Positions 1 through 10,303 of a stretch of DNA of 49,431 bases are shown here, piece after piece. The stretch lies in assembly GCA_024682035.1 (NCBI GenBank), contig JAIKZS010000048.1:1-49431 (forward strand), in the 5' to 3' direction. A program made the position numbers and the translations under genes. Within the stretch, counting starts at the first letter, position 1. Each line of letters starts with the position of its first letter. This stretch comes from Bacteroidaceae bacterium. Its GTDB lineage: Bacteria; Bacteroidota; Bacteroidia; Bacteroidales; Bacteroidaceae. The notes below the pieces were generated by a model that did no database searches, was not told the origin of the DNA, and saw only the letters and a program-made list of their open reading frames with translations.

Positions 1-674
1 AGGGAATAAAGAAAGGAAGTTTTTAGCCCACTAAAGCTGTAATCCAGTCCTGGAATATGTGGCTTACTGAAAGTGAATGTCTTAGGATTACCCTGACGTG
101 CCAGTTTATCGATGATAGGGCCACCAGGATAGCCCAAGCCCATCACCTTAGAACATTTGTCGATGGCCTCACCTGCTGCATCGTCGATAGTCTGCCCCAG
201 AATCTCCATATCGTTATAGGCTTTCACCAATACAATCTGCGAATTACCCCCAGAAACCAGCAAGCACAGGAAAGGGAACTTTGGTGGGTCGTATTCTTCT
301 CCTTCCACTTTAATGAAATTGGCTAACACATGACCAGTCAAGTGGTTGACATCAATCAATGGAATACGTAAAGAACAAGCTAATCCTTTCGCAAATGACA
401 CACCTACGAGCAAAGAACCCATCAATCCAGGACCACGGGTAAAGGCAATAGCACTCAACTCTTCCTTGCTGACCCCTGCCCTTTTCAGAGCTTCATGTAC
501 TACAGGAACAATATTCTGCTGATGTGCCCTTGAAGCCAGTTCGGGCACCACACCTCCATAAGCCTCATGAACAGCCTGACTGGCTACTACGTTTGAGAGC
601 AAATAGCCGTCCTTGATTACTGCTGCTGAAGTGTCGTCACAAGATGATTCTATTCCTAAAATTATTGTACTCAT
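1..674 (-). CDS. tsaD: tRNA N6-adenosine threonylcarbamoyltransferase TsaD, 5' part (gene runs off the window)
   Basis: The protein begins MSTIILGIESSCDDTSAAV, the signature start of the TsaD/Kae1/Gcp family, and about 224 residues are present before the window edge cuts the gene. The metal-binding HxxxH motif is visible as HLTGH near residue 110, and the nucleotide-binding stretch VSGGNSQ follows. In the known pathway TsaD, with TsaB and TsaE, transfers threonylcarbamoyl from threonylcarbamoyl-AMP to A37 of ANN-decoding tRNAs in the cytoplasm. The ATG at 672-674 is the family start and lies about 25 bases downstream of a TAATTTTG promoter box. The gene is divergent from the tamB-like gene. 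Identity is near certain; only the truncation by the window limits it. Confidence 0.97.
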   Translation of the reverse strand, partial: MSTIILGIESSCDDTSAAVIKDGYLLSNVVASQAVHEAYGGVVPELASRAHQQNIVPVVHEALKRAGVSKEELSAIAFTRGPGLMGSLLVGVSFAKGLACSLRIPLIDVNHLTGHVLANFIKVEGEEYDPPKFPFLCLLVSGGNSQIVLVKAYNDMEILGQTIDDAAGEAIDKCSKVMGLGYPGGPIIDKLARQGNPKTFTFSKPHIPGLDYSFSGLKTSFLYS

Positions 675-698
675 AGCCTTTTTTTTCGTTTTGCGGTA

Positions 699-706
699 CA
701 AAATTA
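699..706 (-). promoter_or_regulatory. -7 promoter element for tsaD
   Basis: Read on the minus strand this is TAATTTTG, a match to the Bacteroidetes -7 consensus TAnnTTTG, about 25 bases before the tsaD ATG. No clear -33 TTTG is seen at the expected distance. Confidence 0.55.
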
Positions 707-726
707 ATGATAAAGTATTTATCATT
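706..726. repeat. 9-bp inverted repeat in the tsaD/tamB divergent promoter region
   Basis: AATGATAAA at 706-714 and TTTATCATT at 718-726 are perfect inverted copies separated by GTA. The palindrome lies between the two divergent -7 boxes, upstream of both, where an operator could act. It lacks a terminator T-run on either side. Function is inferred only from position. Confidence 0.5.
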
Positions 727-739
727 TCATTAAAATGAG

Positions 740-747
740 TAATTTTG
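740..747 (+). promoter_or_regulatory. -7 promoter element for the tamB-like gene
   Basis: TAATTTTG matches TAnnTTTG. Transcription would begin near 754, which would leave a leader of 15-30 bases if translation starts near 771-780 and about 59 bases if it starts at the GTG at 813. Confidence 0.5.
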
Positions 748-812
748 TTCAATAAAATAAAAAAAAACATCTGAATATACTGAAAAGAGCCATACAAACT
801 CTTGTCGTTATT

Positions 813-3800
813 GTGCTGACGAGCTATATCGGCATTATTCTCGCGTTGAACATCCCTATGGCACAACGTGCAGTATCTTCTTTTGCCGGCAGCGAACTAT
901 CTAAACTCTTGGGTGCCGAAGTATCAATCGGCAACATTAACCTGGGTTTTCTCAATCGCATCATTTTAGAGAATGTGCGTTTGAAAGATGAACAAGGTGC
1001 TGAAATGCTGTCGGTTGCCAGAGTGTCGGCTGCTTATGACATTGCCCCTCTGTTTAAGGGAATGATAGATATTGGTAGTGCCCAACTCTTCGGTTTCAAT
1101 GCACACTTAAATAAGGAAACGCCTGATGCCAAGCCTAACTTTCAGTTTATTGTCGATGCTTTATCATCTGATGACAACAAAGAGCCTTCACATATAGACT
1201 TACGAATTAACTCCCTACTTGTGAGGAGGGGAAATATTACCTATGATGTGCTTTCCGAAGCAGATGATAATAACGGCATTTTCAACACTAATCACTTGCA
1301 GTTTAACAACATGCGGGCAAATGTGTCAATAAAGGCTTTACGAAACGACTCCATTAATGCTTCTATTAGGCAATTTAGTTTTGAAGAAACTAAATCTGGC
1401 TTTGCACTTAGCCGATTTGATTTTAGAATTATCAGCAATAATCAACAAACAATTATTGATAATTTTGATCTTCAGCTGCCTAATACAACCTTAATGGTAG
1501 ATACTATAGCCGTACATTACGACAGCATCGGAGCTTTGAATAATTATGCTGACAATGCCCATTTTTCCGTTCATCTTCAACCTTCTGACATCACCTTACA
1601 GGATATTGCCGCTTTTGTTCCAAACCTTAAAACATTTAGAGATAAGATACTTGTAGAACTTATAGCAGAAGGAACAATTAATGACCTTCATTTACCTATA
1701 CTTAAAATAAATGGTAATCATCTTCGAATTAACGGTAATGCTGATATTCAAGATATTATACATCCAGAAAGGACCTCAGTGCAAGGGCAGCTGAGCGAAG
1801 TATATGCCGATCCAGAAGGTTTCTCATTTATAATGCGTAATCTTTCCAGTAATTATGAAAAGTTGCCCGAGATTGTCAACAACTTGGGTAGTATTATGTT
1901 TACAGGTAACGTTTCTGGTCCTATTGATCACATAGTAACGCATGGAAATCTCAAAACCGAATTAGGGTCATTTCAGGGAAATATGCAACTTATTTCAGAT
2001 AACGAGAAAGGAACATTTGGCTATGTTGGCGACTTGAAAACTGTTGATTTTGCTTTGGGTACCTTATTGGAAAACGATGATATAGGAAACATATCTTTTA
2101 GTCTTGATTTGAATACTACCCATTCTCGCATAGGTCATCCAAAAGTTTTTGTCAAAGGAGTTGTTGATTCATTATCTTATAGTGGTTATACTTATCATAA
2201 TATTACCCTTGATGGCGAAAGCCAGAATGGTGGATATAATGGGACCATAGCATTGGATGATGCAAATGCCTACATCAAGATGGTAGGAACAATGAATATG
2301 CTATCACGCATTCCTGTTTTCGATTTTAATGCTGACATAGAACACTTCCGCCCTGCAGATCTACATCTTTCTAACAATTATAAAGACAGTGAGATTTCGC
2401 TGAGTGTAGAAGCAAATTTTGTGGGCAGCTCAATAGACGATATGATTGGTGAGTTAAACATTAACAATATGCTTTATGCCACAACTACCAGGAACTATTG
2501 TCTTGATAATTTTAAAGTAGCAGCAGTCAAACAGGAAAATGGCACTAAGAAGCTTACTTTTACTTCCAACTTCCTTCAAGGAAACATTGAAGGTGACTAT
2601 TCTTACCGCACCCTTCCAAATAGTGTTATTTCTGTAATTGATAGGTATTTGCCTTCTTTATTCAGAAGTAGAAAGGCAAGAAACAATGCGGAAAATAATT
2701 TTACCTTCGACTTACAATTAGACAACTCTGAATTTGTTTCAGCCTTGCTACAAATCCCCTTAACGATTTACACTCCTTCTACCCTTAAAGGATTCTTTAA
2801 CGACAAGGAGCGTAAAATGCGAATCGAGGGCTTCTTCCCTCGGTTCATGTATGATGGTAAGTTTTTGGAATCTGGTGTACTACTGGCAGAAACACCAACA
2901 GACCAATTTCATATCACAGCTAGTGTGAGTGATAGAAATATTGATGATGACATGAATTATCATGCTGATATTTCCGCACGTAACGACAGCGTATTTGCAT
3001 TAATGAATTGGGGCAATAACGGTGAACACACATATAGTGGACGACTCTCAACATTGGTGAGTTTCCTTCAACCCGAGCAACAAGAAGAAGCATTATCAGA
3101 AGATCTGATGCCTTTAAAGGCTAATGTTGAAATTAGTCCATCTGATGTCATTATTAATGATACTTTATGGAATATACATAGATCGCAATTATTGGTTGAA
3201 GGGAAAAGTTTTCATGTTAACGATTTCTTGATTTCTCAAGATGATAGATACCTGAGAATAAATGGAGATATATCCGAATCAAAGGAGGATACTGTTTTTA
3301 TAGACATGAAAGATATTACCCTTACTTATGTGTTTGAAATAGCCGACTTGGGAGTTTCATTTGATGGTGATGCAACAGGGAAATCTTATGCTGTAGGTGT
3401 ATTGAAAGAACCTTTTCTTTATTCAGATTTAGATATTAAAGATTTTGGTACTGAAGGCTATCGGATTGGTGATATGGCGTTTCATGGAGAATGGCATCAT
3501 CAGAAAGAGGGCTTATGGGTGGAAGCAGATATTCATGAAGATACTATTGCTTTTACCCACGTTGATGGTTATATTTACCCCATCAAACCTACATCATCAC
3601 TTGACTTGGATGTGAAGGCCCGGGGTACTAATATACGTTTCTTACAGTATTTCTTAAGTGGTGTAACACCAGATTTTTACGGACGCATATGGGGTGACGT
3701 ACATTTCTTCGGTAAGTTCAAAGCCTTAACTGTGGAAGCTGACAAAAGAGTTGACGCTATGGCAAGTATTAAGATTGAAATGCTTAATACCAACTTTGTT

Positions 3801-5327
3801 TTGCATGACAGTATACAAGTACGTCAAGAGGGCATTACCTTTAGCAATAGTCATATGACTGACCATGGTGGGGAACATGAAGGACGTTTGAATGGATTTA
3901 TCCAATGGAACCACTTCTCAGATGTACGCTATGATCTCAAACTAGACCTCAACAACATGCTAGTACTTAATACTCAACAATCAGTTGAATACCCGTTCTA
4001 CGGAGTTGTATATGGTACAGGCAATGCACATATTTATGGTGATGATACTGATGGAATGAGAATTGATGCTGCTATAACGACCAATCGCAACACTACTTTC
4101 AACTATATGAAAGATGGTATTACAACGGCATCAGGCAATCAATTTGTAACCTTTAATGATAAAACTCCACATCGTGCTATCCTAGACTCTATCCCTCTTT
4201 CCGATTTTGAACAAGTAAAACGAATAGAGCAAGAGGAAGAGGATTCACACACAATGGATACTTATTTGAATATTTTAGCCGATGTTACTCCAGAAGCTAC
4301 ATTCCGCATTATAATGGATCCTATTGTGGGTGATAATATTAGCTTTACAGGTTCTGGTAATTTGCGTGCAAATTATTATAATAAAGGCGATTTCAACATG
4401 TTTGGTACTTATACAATGGACAAAGGTGTATATAAATTAAGCATGCAGGAGATTATACGCAAAGACCTACAGCTGCAAGAAGGTAGCACACTAACATTTA
4501 TTGGAGATCCATTAGAAGCTCAACTCGATTGGCATGCTAAATATACGGTTAACTCTGCTTCACTTAACGACCTCATACCTAATGCCAGCTCGTTTGTTAA
4601 TCAAACTTCAGTCAAAGTAAATTGTTTGTTAGATATCACTGGTAATATGACACAGCCTGAGCTTAAATTAGGGCTTGAGCTCCCTCAGGAAAGTGATGAG
4701 GTCCAATCATTGGTGAAAAATTACATTCCTACCGAAGAACAGATGAATATGCAGATACTATATTTGCTAAGCATCGGAAAATTCTATACACCAGCTTATG
4801 TGAACGTATCTCAAAATTCTAATGTCATGAGTAGTGTCGTGTCATCTACCCTTTCCGGTCAGTTGAATAGTGCATTGTCTAATATTATAAATAGCAATAA
4901 TTGGAATTTTGGCACTAATTTAAGTACAGGTCAGAATGGTTGGAACGATTTTGAAGTGGAAGGCATTCTATCTGGACAATTACTAAATAATCGTTTATTG
5001 CTTAACGGTAATTTCGGTTATCGAGAGAATCGTATGTCGAACACAAGTTTTGTTGGAGATTTTGATGCTCAACTCCTTCTCAATGAATCTGGTAGTATTC
5101 GGTTAAAGGCTTATAACCAAACCAACGACCGCTATTTTGTGCGTACTAACCCAACAACACAAGGCTTTGGTATTATTTTCAAAAAAGATTTCAACCGTTG
5201 GAATGAACTCCTTTTTTGGCGGAATAAGAAGAAAAAAGAAACAAAAGTAACTTCACCGAAAGAAGAAAATCCAGGCAATACAGATACAGGATTTGTAATT
5301 TTTAGAGAAAAACTTGATAATAAATAA
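813..5327 (+). CDS. TamB/YtfN-like translocation and assembly protein (DUF490 C-terminal domain)
   Basis: This very large protein (1504 residues from the GTG at 813) has a hydrophobic N-terminal anchor, a long series of beta-rich AsmA/TamB-type repeats and a C-terminal DUF490/TamB region (roughly residues 1150-1460). TamB-family proteins are inner-membrane-anchored and span the periplasm; they are linked to outer-membrane protein assembly and lipid transport. The start is uncertain. The frame is open back to a TAA at 753-755 with no ATG, and the membrane anchor begins upstream of 813 (LKRAIQTLVVIVLTSYIG, about residues -12 to +6). CTG codons at 771 and 780 are candidate unusual starts. The DUF1080 gene follows after 12 bp, so they are probably cotranscribed. 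Pairing with divergent tsaD resembles the arrangement in other Bacteroidales. Confidence 0.88.
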   Translation: MLTSYIGIILALNIPMAQRAVSSFAGSELSKLLGAEVSIGNINLGFLNRIILENVRLKDEQGAEMLSVARVSAAYDIAPLFKGMIDIGSAQLFGFNAHLNKETPDAKPNFQFIVDALSSDDNKEPSHIDLRINSLLVRRGNITYDVLSEADDNNGIFNTNHLQFNNMRANVSIKALRNDSINASIRQFSFEETKSGFALSRFDFRIISNNQQTIIDNFDLQLPNTTLMVDTIAVHYDSIGALNNYADNAHFSVHLQPSDITLQDIAAFVPNLKTFRDKILVELIAEGTINDLHLPILKINGNHLRINGNADIQDIIHPERTSVQGQLSEVYADPEGFSFIMRNLSSNYEKLPEIVNNLGSIMFTGNVSGPIDHIVTHGNLKTELGSFQGNMQLISDNEKGTFGYVGDLKTVDFALGTLLENDDIGNISFSLDLNTTHSRIGHPKVFVKGVVDSLSYSGYTYHNITLDGESQNGGYNGTIALDDANAYIKMVGTMNMLSRIPVFDFNADIEHFRPADLHLSNNYKDSEISLSVEANFVGSSIDDMIGELNINNMLYATTTRNYCLDNFKVAAVKQENGTKKLTFTSNFLQGNIEGDYSYRTLPNSVISVIDRYLPSLFRSRKARNNAENNFTFDLQLDNSEFVSALLQIPLTIYTPSTLKGFFNDKERKMRIEGFFPRFMYDGKFLESGVLLAETPTDQFHITASVSDRNIDDDMNYHADISARNDSVFALMNWGNNGEHTYSGRLSTLVSFLQPEQQEEALSEDLMPLKANVEISPSDVIINDTLWNIHRSQLLVEGKSFHVNDFLISQDDRYLRINGDISESKEDTVFIDMKDITLTYVFEIADLGVSFDGDATGKSYAVGVLKEPFLYSDLDIKDFGTEGYRIGDMAFHGEWHHQKEGLWVEADIHEDTIAFTHVDGYIYPIKPTSSLDLDVKARGTNIRFLQYFLSGVTPDFYGRIWGDVHFFGKFKALTVEADKRVDAMASIKIEMLNTNFVLHDSIQVRQEGITFSNSHMTDHGGEHEGRLNGFIQWNHFSDVRYDLKLDLNNMLVLNTQQSVEYPFYGVVYGTGNAHIYGDDTDGMRIDAAITTNRNTTFNYMKDGITTASGNQFVTFNDKTPHRAILDSIPLSDFEQVKRIEQEEEDSHTMDTYLNILADVTPEATFRIIMDPIVGDNISFTGSGNLRANYYNKGDFNMFGTYTMDKGVYKLSMQEIIRKDLQLQEGSTLTFIGDPLEAQLDWHAKYTVNSASLNDLIPNASSFVNQTSVKVNCLLDITGNMTQPELKLGLELPQESDEVQSLVKNYIPTEEQMNMQILYLLSIGKFYTPAYVNVSQNSNVMSSVVSSTLSGQLNSALSNIINSNNWNFGTNLSTGQNGWNDFEVEGILSGQLLNNRLLLNGNFGYRENRMSNTSFVGDFDAQLLLNESGSIRLKAYNQTNDRYFVRTNPTTQGFGIIFKKDFNRWNELLFWRNKKKKETKVTSPKEENPGNTDTGFVIFREKLDNK

Positions 5328-5339
5328 ATTATTTAAATT

Positions 5340-6563
5340 ATGAAGAAAGTATTATTTGCAGCTGCAATGCTGACAACCTTGTTCATCTCATGTGATCAAG
5401 GAAAAGAAGTTCTGTTTAACGGCAAGAATATGGAAGGTTGGGTGCTTTATACAGACCCCAATAGTGATGTAAAGCCAGAAGAGGTATTCTCTGTTAAAGA
5501 TGGCGTCATTAGTGTATCAGGTATGCCCTATGGCTATATGCGCACAGCAAAGAAGTATGCCGATTACGAAGCACATGTAGAATTCAGATGGACTGACGGA
5601 AAAGGTTCTAACAGTGGTTTCTTCCATCGTATACAAGATGGTGATAAAATGTGGCCAGGAATGATTGAGGTTCAATTGAAGAACGGAAGTGTAGGCGATT
5701 TGATGGGAAGTGTAAAGAATACAGTAGAAGCGCCTGGAGGCCCCAAACGTGTTTTACGTATAGATGAGCAAGATTTGGAAAGTCCTGTAGGTGAGTGGAA
5801 CTCAGTTGATGTGAAAGCTGTTGGCAGCAAAATTACTGTTACCTTGAACGGCAAGGTAGTTAATAATGCAGAAACAGATCTTTCAGAAGGTTTTATCGCC
5901 CTGCAAAGCGAAGGTGGTCCTCTTGAGTTCCGAAATGTATGGGTGAAAGAAATCAAACCTGCAACAGGTGTTCCTGTCTCAGAAATTATCCCTACAGAAA
6001 TAGCTTTGTTTAATGGTCGTAATCTTAACGGCTGGACACTATTTACCGATCCTGCAAGTGACGTAAAAGCTGAAGAGGTATTTACTGCAAAAGACGGTAT
6101 AATCAATGTATTGGGTAACCCTTTCGGTTATATGCGTACTAATCGTCAGTATGGTAACTATCGCCTGCATGTTGAATGGCGTTGGGTTGATGAAAAAGCT
6201 ACAAAAAACAGTGGTATTTTCCAGCGCGTTCAGCCTGGAGATAAAGTATGGCCATCTGGTGCCGAGTGTCAGTTGGCAGATGGCAATGCAGGAATGGTTG
6301 TTGGTTTGGGTGGTTATAAGATAGAAGGAGCTAATCAAAATGGGGAGTTTAGCATAAAACCACGAATGACTAAACCATCTGAGAAGCCAATAGGTGAATG
6401 GAACGAAGCCGATATCGAGTGCATTGGTAAACATATGACTTTTAAAATTAATGGTGTTGTACAAAATGAGGCTGATGGTGAGTTCGATCATGGGTTTATT
6501 GCCTTACAAAGTGAAGGAGGTCCTTTACAATTCAGAAATATTTCAATTTTTGAGTTAAAATAG
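5340..6563 (+). CDS. Lipoprotein with two tandem DUF1080 (3-keto-disaccharide hydrolase-type) domains
   Basis: The 407-residue product begins with a lipoprotein signal peptide ending at Cys18 (FISC), so it is predicted to be a lipidated envelope protein. Two homologous domains follow, about residues 25-207 and 221-407. Each starts with LFNG(K/R)N..GW.L(Y/F)TDP.SDVK and each ends with ALQSEGGPL(E/Q)FRN. This is the DUF1080 concanavalin-like fold. Some DUF1080 members act on 3-keto sugars in an oxidative route of glycoside cleavage, but no oxidoreductase partner is encoded nearby, so the substrate is unknown. The gene starts 12 bp after the tamB-like gene and probably shares its transcript. The duplication within one polypeptide is the notable point; most DUF1080 proteins I know of carry one domain. 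Confidence 0.85.
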   Translation: MKKVLFAAAMLTTLFISCDQGKEVLFNGKNMEGWVLYTDPNSDVKPEEVFSVKDGVISVSGMPYGYMRTAKKYADYEAHVEFRWTDGKGSNSGFFHRIQDGDKMWPGMIEVQLKNGSVGDLMGSVKNTVEAPGGPKRVLRIDEQDLESPVGEWNSVDVKAVGSKITVTLNGKVVNNAETDLSEGFIALQSEGGPLEFRNVWVKEIKPATGVPVSEIIPTEIALFNGRNLNGWTLFTDPASDVKAEEVFTAKDGIINVLGNPFGYMRTNRQYGNYRLHVEWRWVDEKATKNSGIFQRVQPGDKVWPSGAECQLADGNAGMVVGLGGYKIEGANQNGEFSIKPRMTKPSEKPIGEWNEADIECIGKHMTFKINGVVQNEADGEFDHGFIALQSEGGPLQFRNISIFELK

Positions 6564-6606
6564 AAAAATATATGCAATAATATTTTTTTATAATAAAAAA
6601 ATGCCT

Positions 6607-6614
6607 TATATTTG
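6607..6614 (+). promoter_or_regulatory. -7 promoter element for the DUF4332 gene
   Basis: TATATTTG matches TAnnTTTG, 43 bases before the ATG at 6658. It lies in an AT-rich gap after the DUF1080 gene and implies separate transcription of the small gene. Confidence 0.6.
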
Positions 6615-6657
6615 AAGCGACTATATTATATACTATTAACCTATAATTGTTTCTGTT

Positions 6658-7065
6658 ATGGCTTACAAAATTATTGACATTGAGGGTGTTGGTGCTGTTT
6701 ATGCTGAAAAACTGATTGCTGCTGGCATCACAAAACCCGAAGAATTGTTGGAGAAGTGTGCTACTCCTGCTGGCCGTAAAGCATTGGCAGGAGAGACTGG
6801 AATTGCTGATGGATTAATACTAAAGTGGGCTAACCATGCAGACTTGATGCGTATCAAGGGTATTGGTCCTCAATTTTCAGAATTGTTGGAAGCTGCTGGA
6901 GTGGATACAGTAAAAGAGTTGAGGAATCGTGTTCCCCAGAACTTAGCTGCTAAAGTGTTTGAGATTAACGAGCAAAAGCATATCGTTAATCGTGTTCCAG
7001 TAGTAAAGGAAATTATTAAGATGGTAAACCAGGCAAAGGAATTGCCCCCTGTCATGACTTATTAA
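6658..7065 (+). CDS. DUF4332 helix-hairpin-helix protein
   Basis: This 135-residue soluble protein contains two helix-hairpin-helix-like segments. The first is around residues 7-24 (IDIEGVGAVYAEKLIAAGI). The second is around residues 66-82 (IKGIGPQFSELLEAAGV). Both have the GxG hairpin characteristic of DNA-binding HhH motifs, and the whole matches the DUF4332 family. The family is common in Bacteroidetes and its function is not established; non-specific DNA binding is a reasonable guess. It has its own promoter box upstream and a strong hairpin terminator downstream, so it appears to be monocistronic. There is no signal peptide or membrane segment. Confidence 0.85.
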   Translation: MAYKIIDIEGVGAVYAEKLIAAGITKPEELLEKCATPAGRKALAGETGIADGLILKWANHADLMRIKGIGPQFSELLEAAGVDTVKELRNRVPQNLAAKVFEINEQKHIVNRVPVVKEIIKMVNQAKELPPVMTY

Positions 7066-7086
7066 TTTGCTTTCTACATAAAGAAT

Positions 7087-7120
7087 AAGAGAGGTTGTTT
7101 TCCAACCTCTCTTTCTTTTT
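7087..7120. terminator. Intrinsic terminator after the DUF4332 gene
   Basis: AAGAGAGGTTG (7087-7097) pairs perfectly with CAACCTCTCTT (7103-7113) around a 5-base loop, followed by a T-rich tract. It lies between convergent genes and could also stop dapA transcripts, although the A-rich flank for that direction is weaker. Confidence 0.8.
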
Positions 7121-7173
7121 CTACTCTAATATATCTAAACAAAAAGATTTGCAAGAAAGATTTTTTATTAATT

Positions 7174-8067
7174 TCAGCATTTTATGTTTAATTCATTCAG
7201 TATCTTTCTCATTGCTTCAAATGTGGTAATCCGAGTTGGCACAAGCGGTAATCGAAGTTTATTCTCAATCATGCCCATTGCATGTAACATCGCTTTAACA
7301 CCAGCAGGATTTCCATCCACAAATAGCAATTTAAACAATTCTGTAAACTTGTGATGAATGGTCAACGCATTGGAATAATCCCCTTGAAGTGCTAATCTTG
7401 TCATACGGCCAAACTCACGTGGGAAGGCATTTCCAATCACTGAAATAACACCTACAGCTCCCATAGTAATTAACGGATATGTAATGCCATCATCACCAGA
7501 AATCACATTGAATCCTTCTGGACGGTTTTTGATAATATCATCAATCTGTGTCATATTCCCCGAAGCCTCCTTAACAGCAATAACATTCTTGAAGTCATAC
7601 GCTATACGTAAAGTGGTTTCAGCCGTCATGTTCATGCCCGTCCTTCCTGGTACATTATATAATACTAAAGGCAGATTGGTTGATTCAGAAATGGCTTTAT
7701 AATGCTGATATATACCTTCTTGCGAAGGTTTATTGTAGTAAGGAACCACCGAAAGGATAGCATCAACACCGTTAAAATTGCCGTTTCTTAAAGCGTCGGT
7801 AACCCCACGTGTATTGTTGCCTCCTACACCCAATAAGATTGGCACTCTCCCGTTTACCCTTTCAATAACAGTCTCTTTTACCTTTTCTTTTTCGTAGTCT
7901 GTCAATGTAGGCGTTTCAGCCGTCGTTCCAAGCACACAGAGGAAATCAACATTATTCAGCATCAAATAATCTACCATACGTAATAAGGCAGTATAGTCAA
8001 CGCTTTCATCCTGTTTGAAAGGGGTTATCAAAGCAACGCCCAGCCCTCTTAATGTCGTTTGTATCAT
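7174..8067 (-). CDS. dapA: 4-hydroxy-tetrahydrodipicolinate synthase
   Basis: The 297-residue protein matches DapA throughout. It condenses pyruvate with aspartate semialdehyde in the first committed step of lysine and diaminopimelate synthesis in the cytoplasm. Visible signatures are GTTAETPTL at 47-55 (threonines of the proton relay), Tyr111 in PYYNKP, Tyr137 in LYNVPGRT with Arg142 for substrate binding, and the Schiff-base Lys166 in AVKEASG. Length and order are normal for the family. The gene lies 53 bp downstream of ligA on the same strand, with its own promoter box in the gap, so it can be transcribed alone or with ligA. Confidence 0.97.
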   Translation of the reverse strand: MIQTTLRGLGVALITPFKQDESVDYTALLRMVDYLMLNNVDFLCVLGTTAETPTLTDYEKEKVKETVIERVNGRVPILLGVGGNNTRGVTDALRNGNFNGVDAILSVVPYYNKPSQEGIYQHYKAISESTNLPLVLYNVPGRTGMNMTAETTLRIAYDFKNVIAVKEASGNMTQIDDIIKNRPEGFNVISGDDGITYPLITMGAVGVISVIGNAFPREFGRMTRLALQGDYSNALTIHHKFTELFKLLFVDGNPAGVKAMLHAMGMIENKLRLPLVPTRITTFEAMRKILNELNIKC

Positions 8068-8096
8068 AAAAACATGTTTAATTCAAAATTCTGCTG

Positions 8097-8104
8097 CAAA
8101 GATA
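8097..8104 (-). promoter_or_regulatory. -7 promoter element for dapA
   Basis: Read on the minus strand this is TATCTTTG, a strong TAnnTTTG match 29 bases before the dapA ATG, between ligA and dapA. No well-spaced -33 element was found. Confidence 0.55.
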
Positions 8105-8120
8105 GTAATAGATTTGCAAA

Positions 8121-10121
<2,001 letters not shown>

Positions 10122-10227
10122 TTATTTAATTTTAGTGTAAAACAGCAATGCACATTATTGAAATGCCATTAGTTTTACAGATTCTTTAATGCAAATTTAG
10201 TCTTTTTGAACGAATTATTCGAAATTA

Positions 10228-10259
10228 TTTGCACATAAAAAAGCACTTTGTTAATTTTG
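10228..10259 (+). promoter_or_regulatory. Promoter of the M3 peptidase gene
   Basis: TTTG at 10228-10231 and TAATTTTG at 10252-10259 are separated by 20 bp, an excellent match to the Bacteroidetes -33/-7 promoter. Transcription would start near 10266, so in-frame start codons before that are excluded. Confidence 0.75.
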
Positions 10260-10303
10260 AAACTGAAATTCTAGTAATTATAATGCTTAATGATCAATTT
10301 AAA

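Noticed and set aside
57-326. Plus-strand open frame of 89 residues
   Set aside because: It lies antisense within the tsaD coding region, which is fixed by its N-terminus and HLTGH motif.
6039-6491. 150-residue minus-strand open frame
   Set aside because: It is antisense to the second DUF1080 domain.
10229-10303. Extended N-terminus of the M3 peptidase
   Set aside because: The promoter covers this stretch, and the lipoprotein signal peptide begins at 10304.
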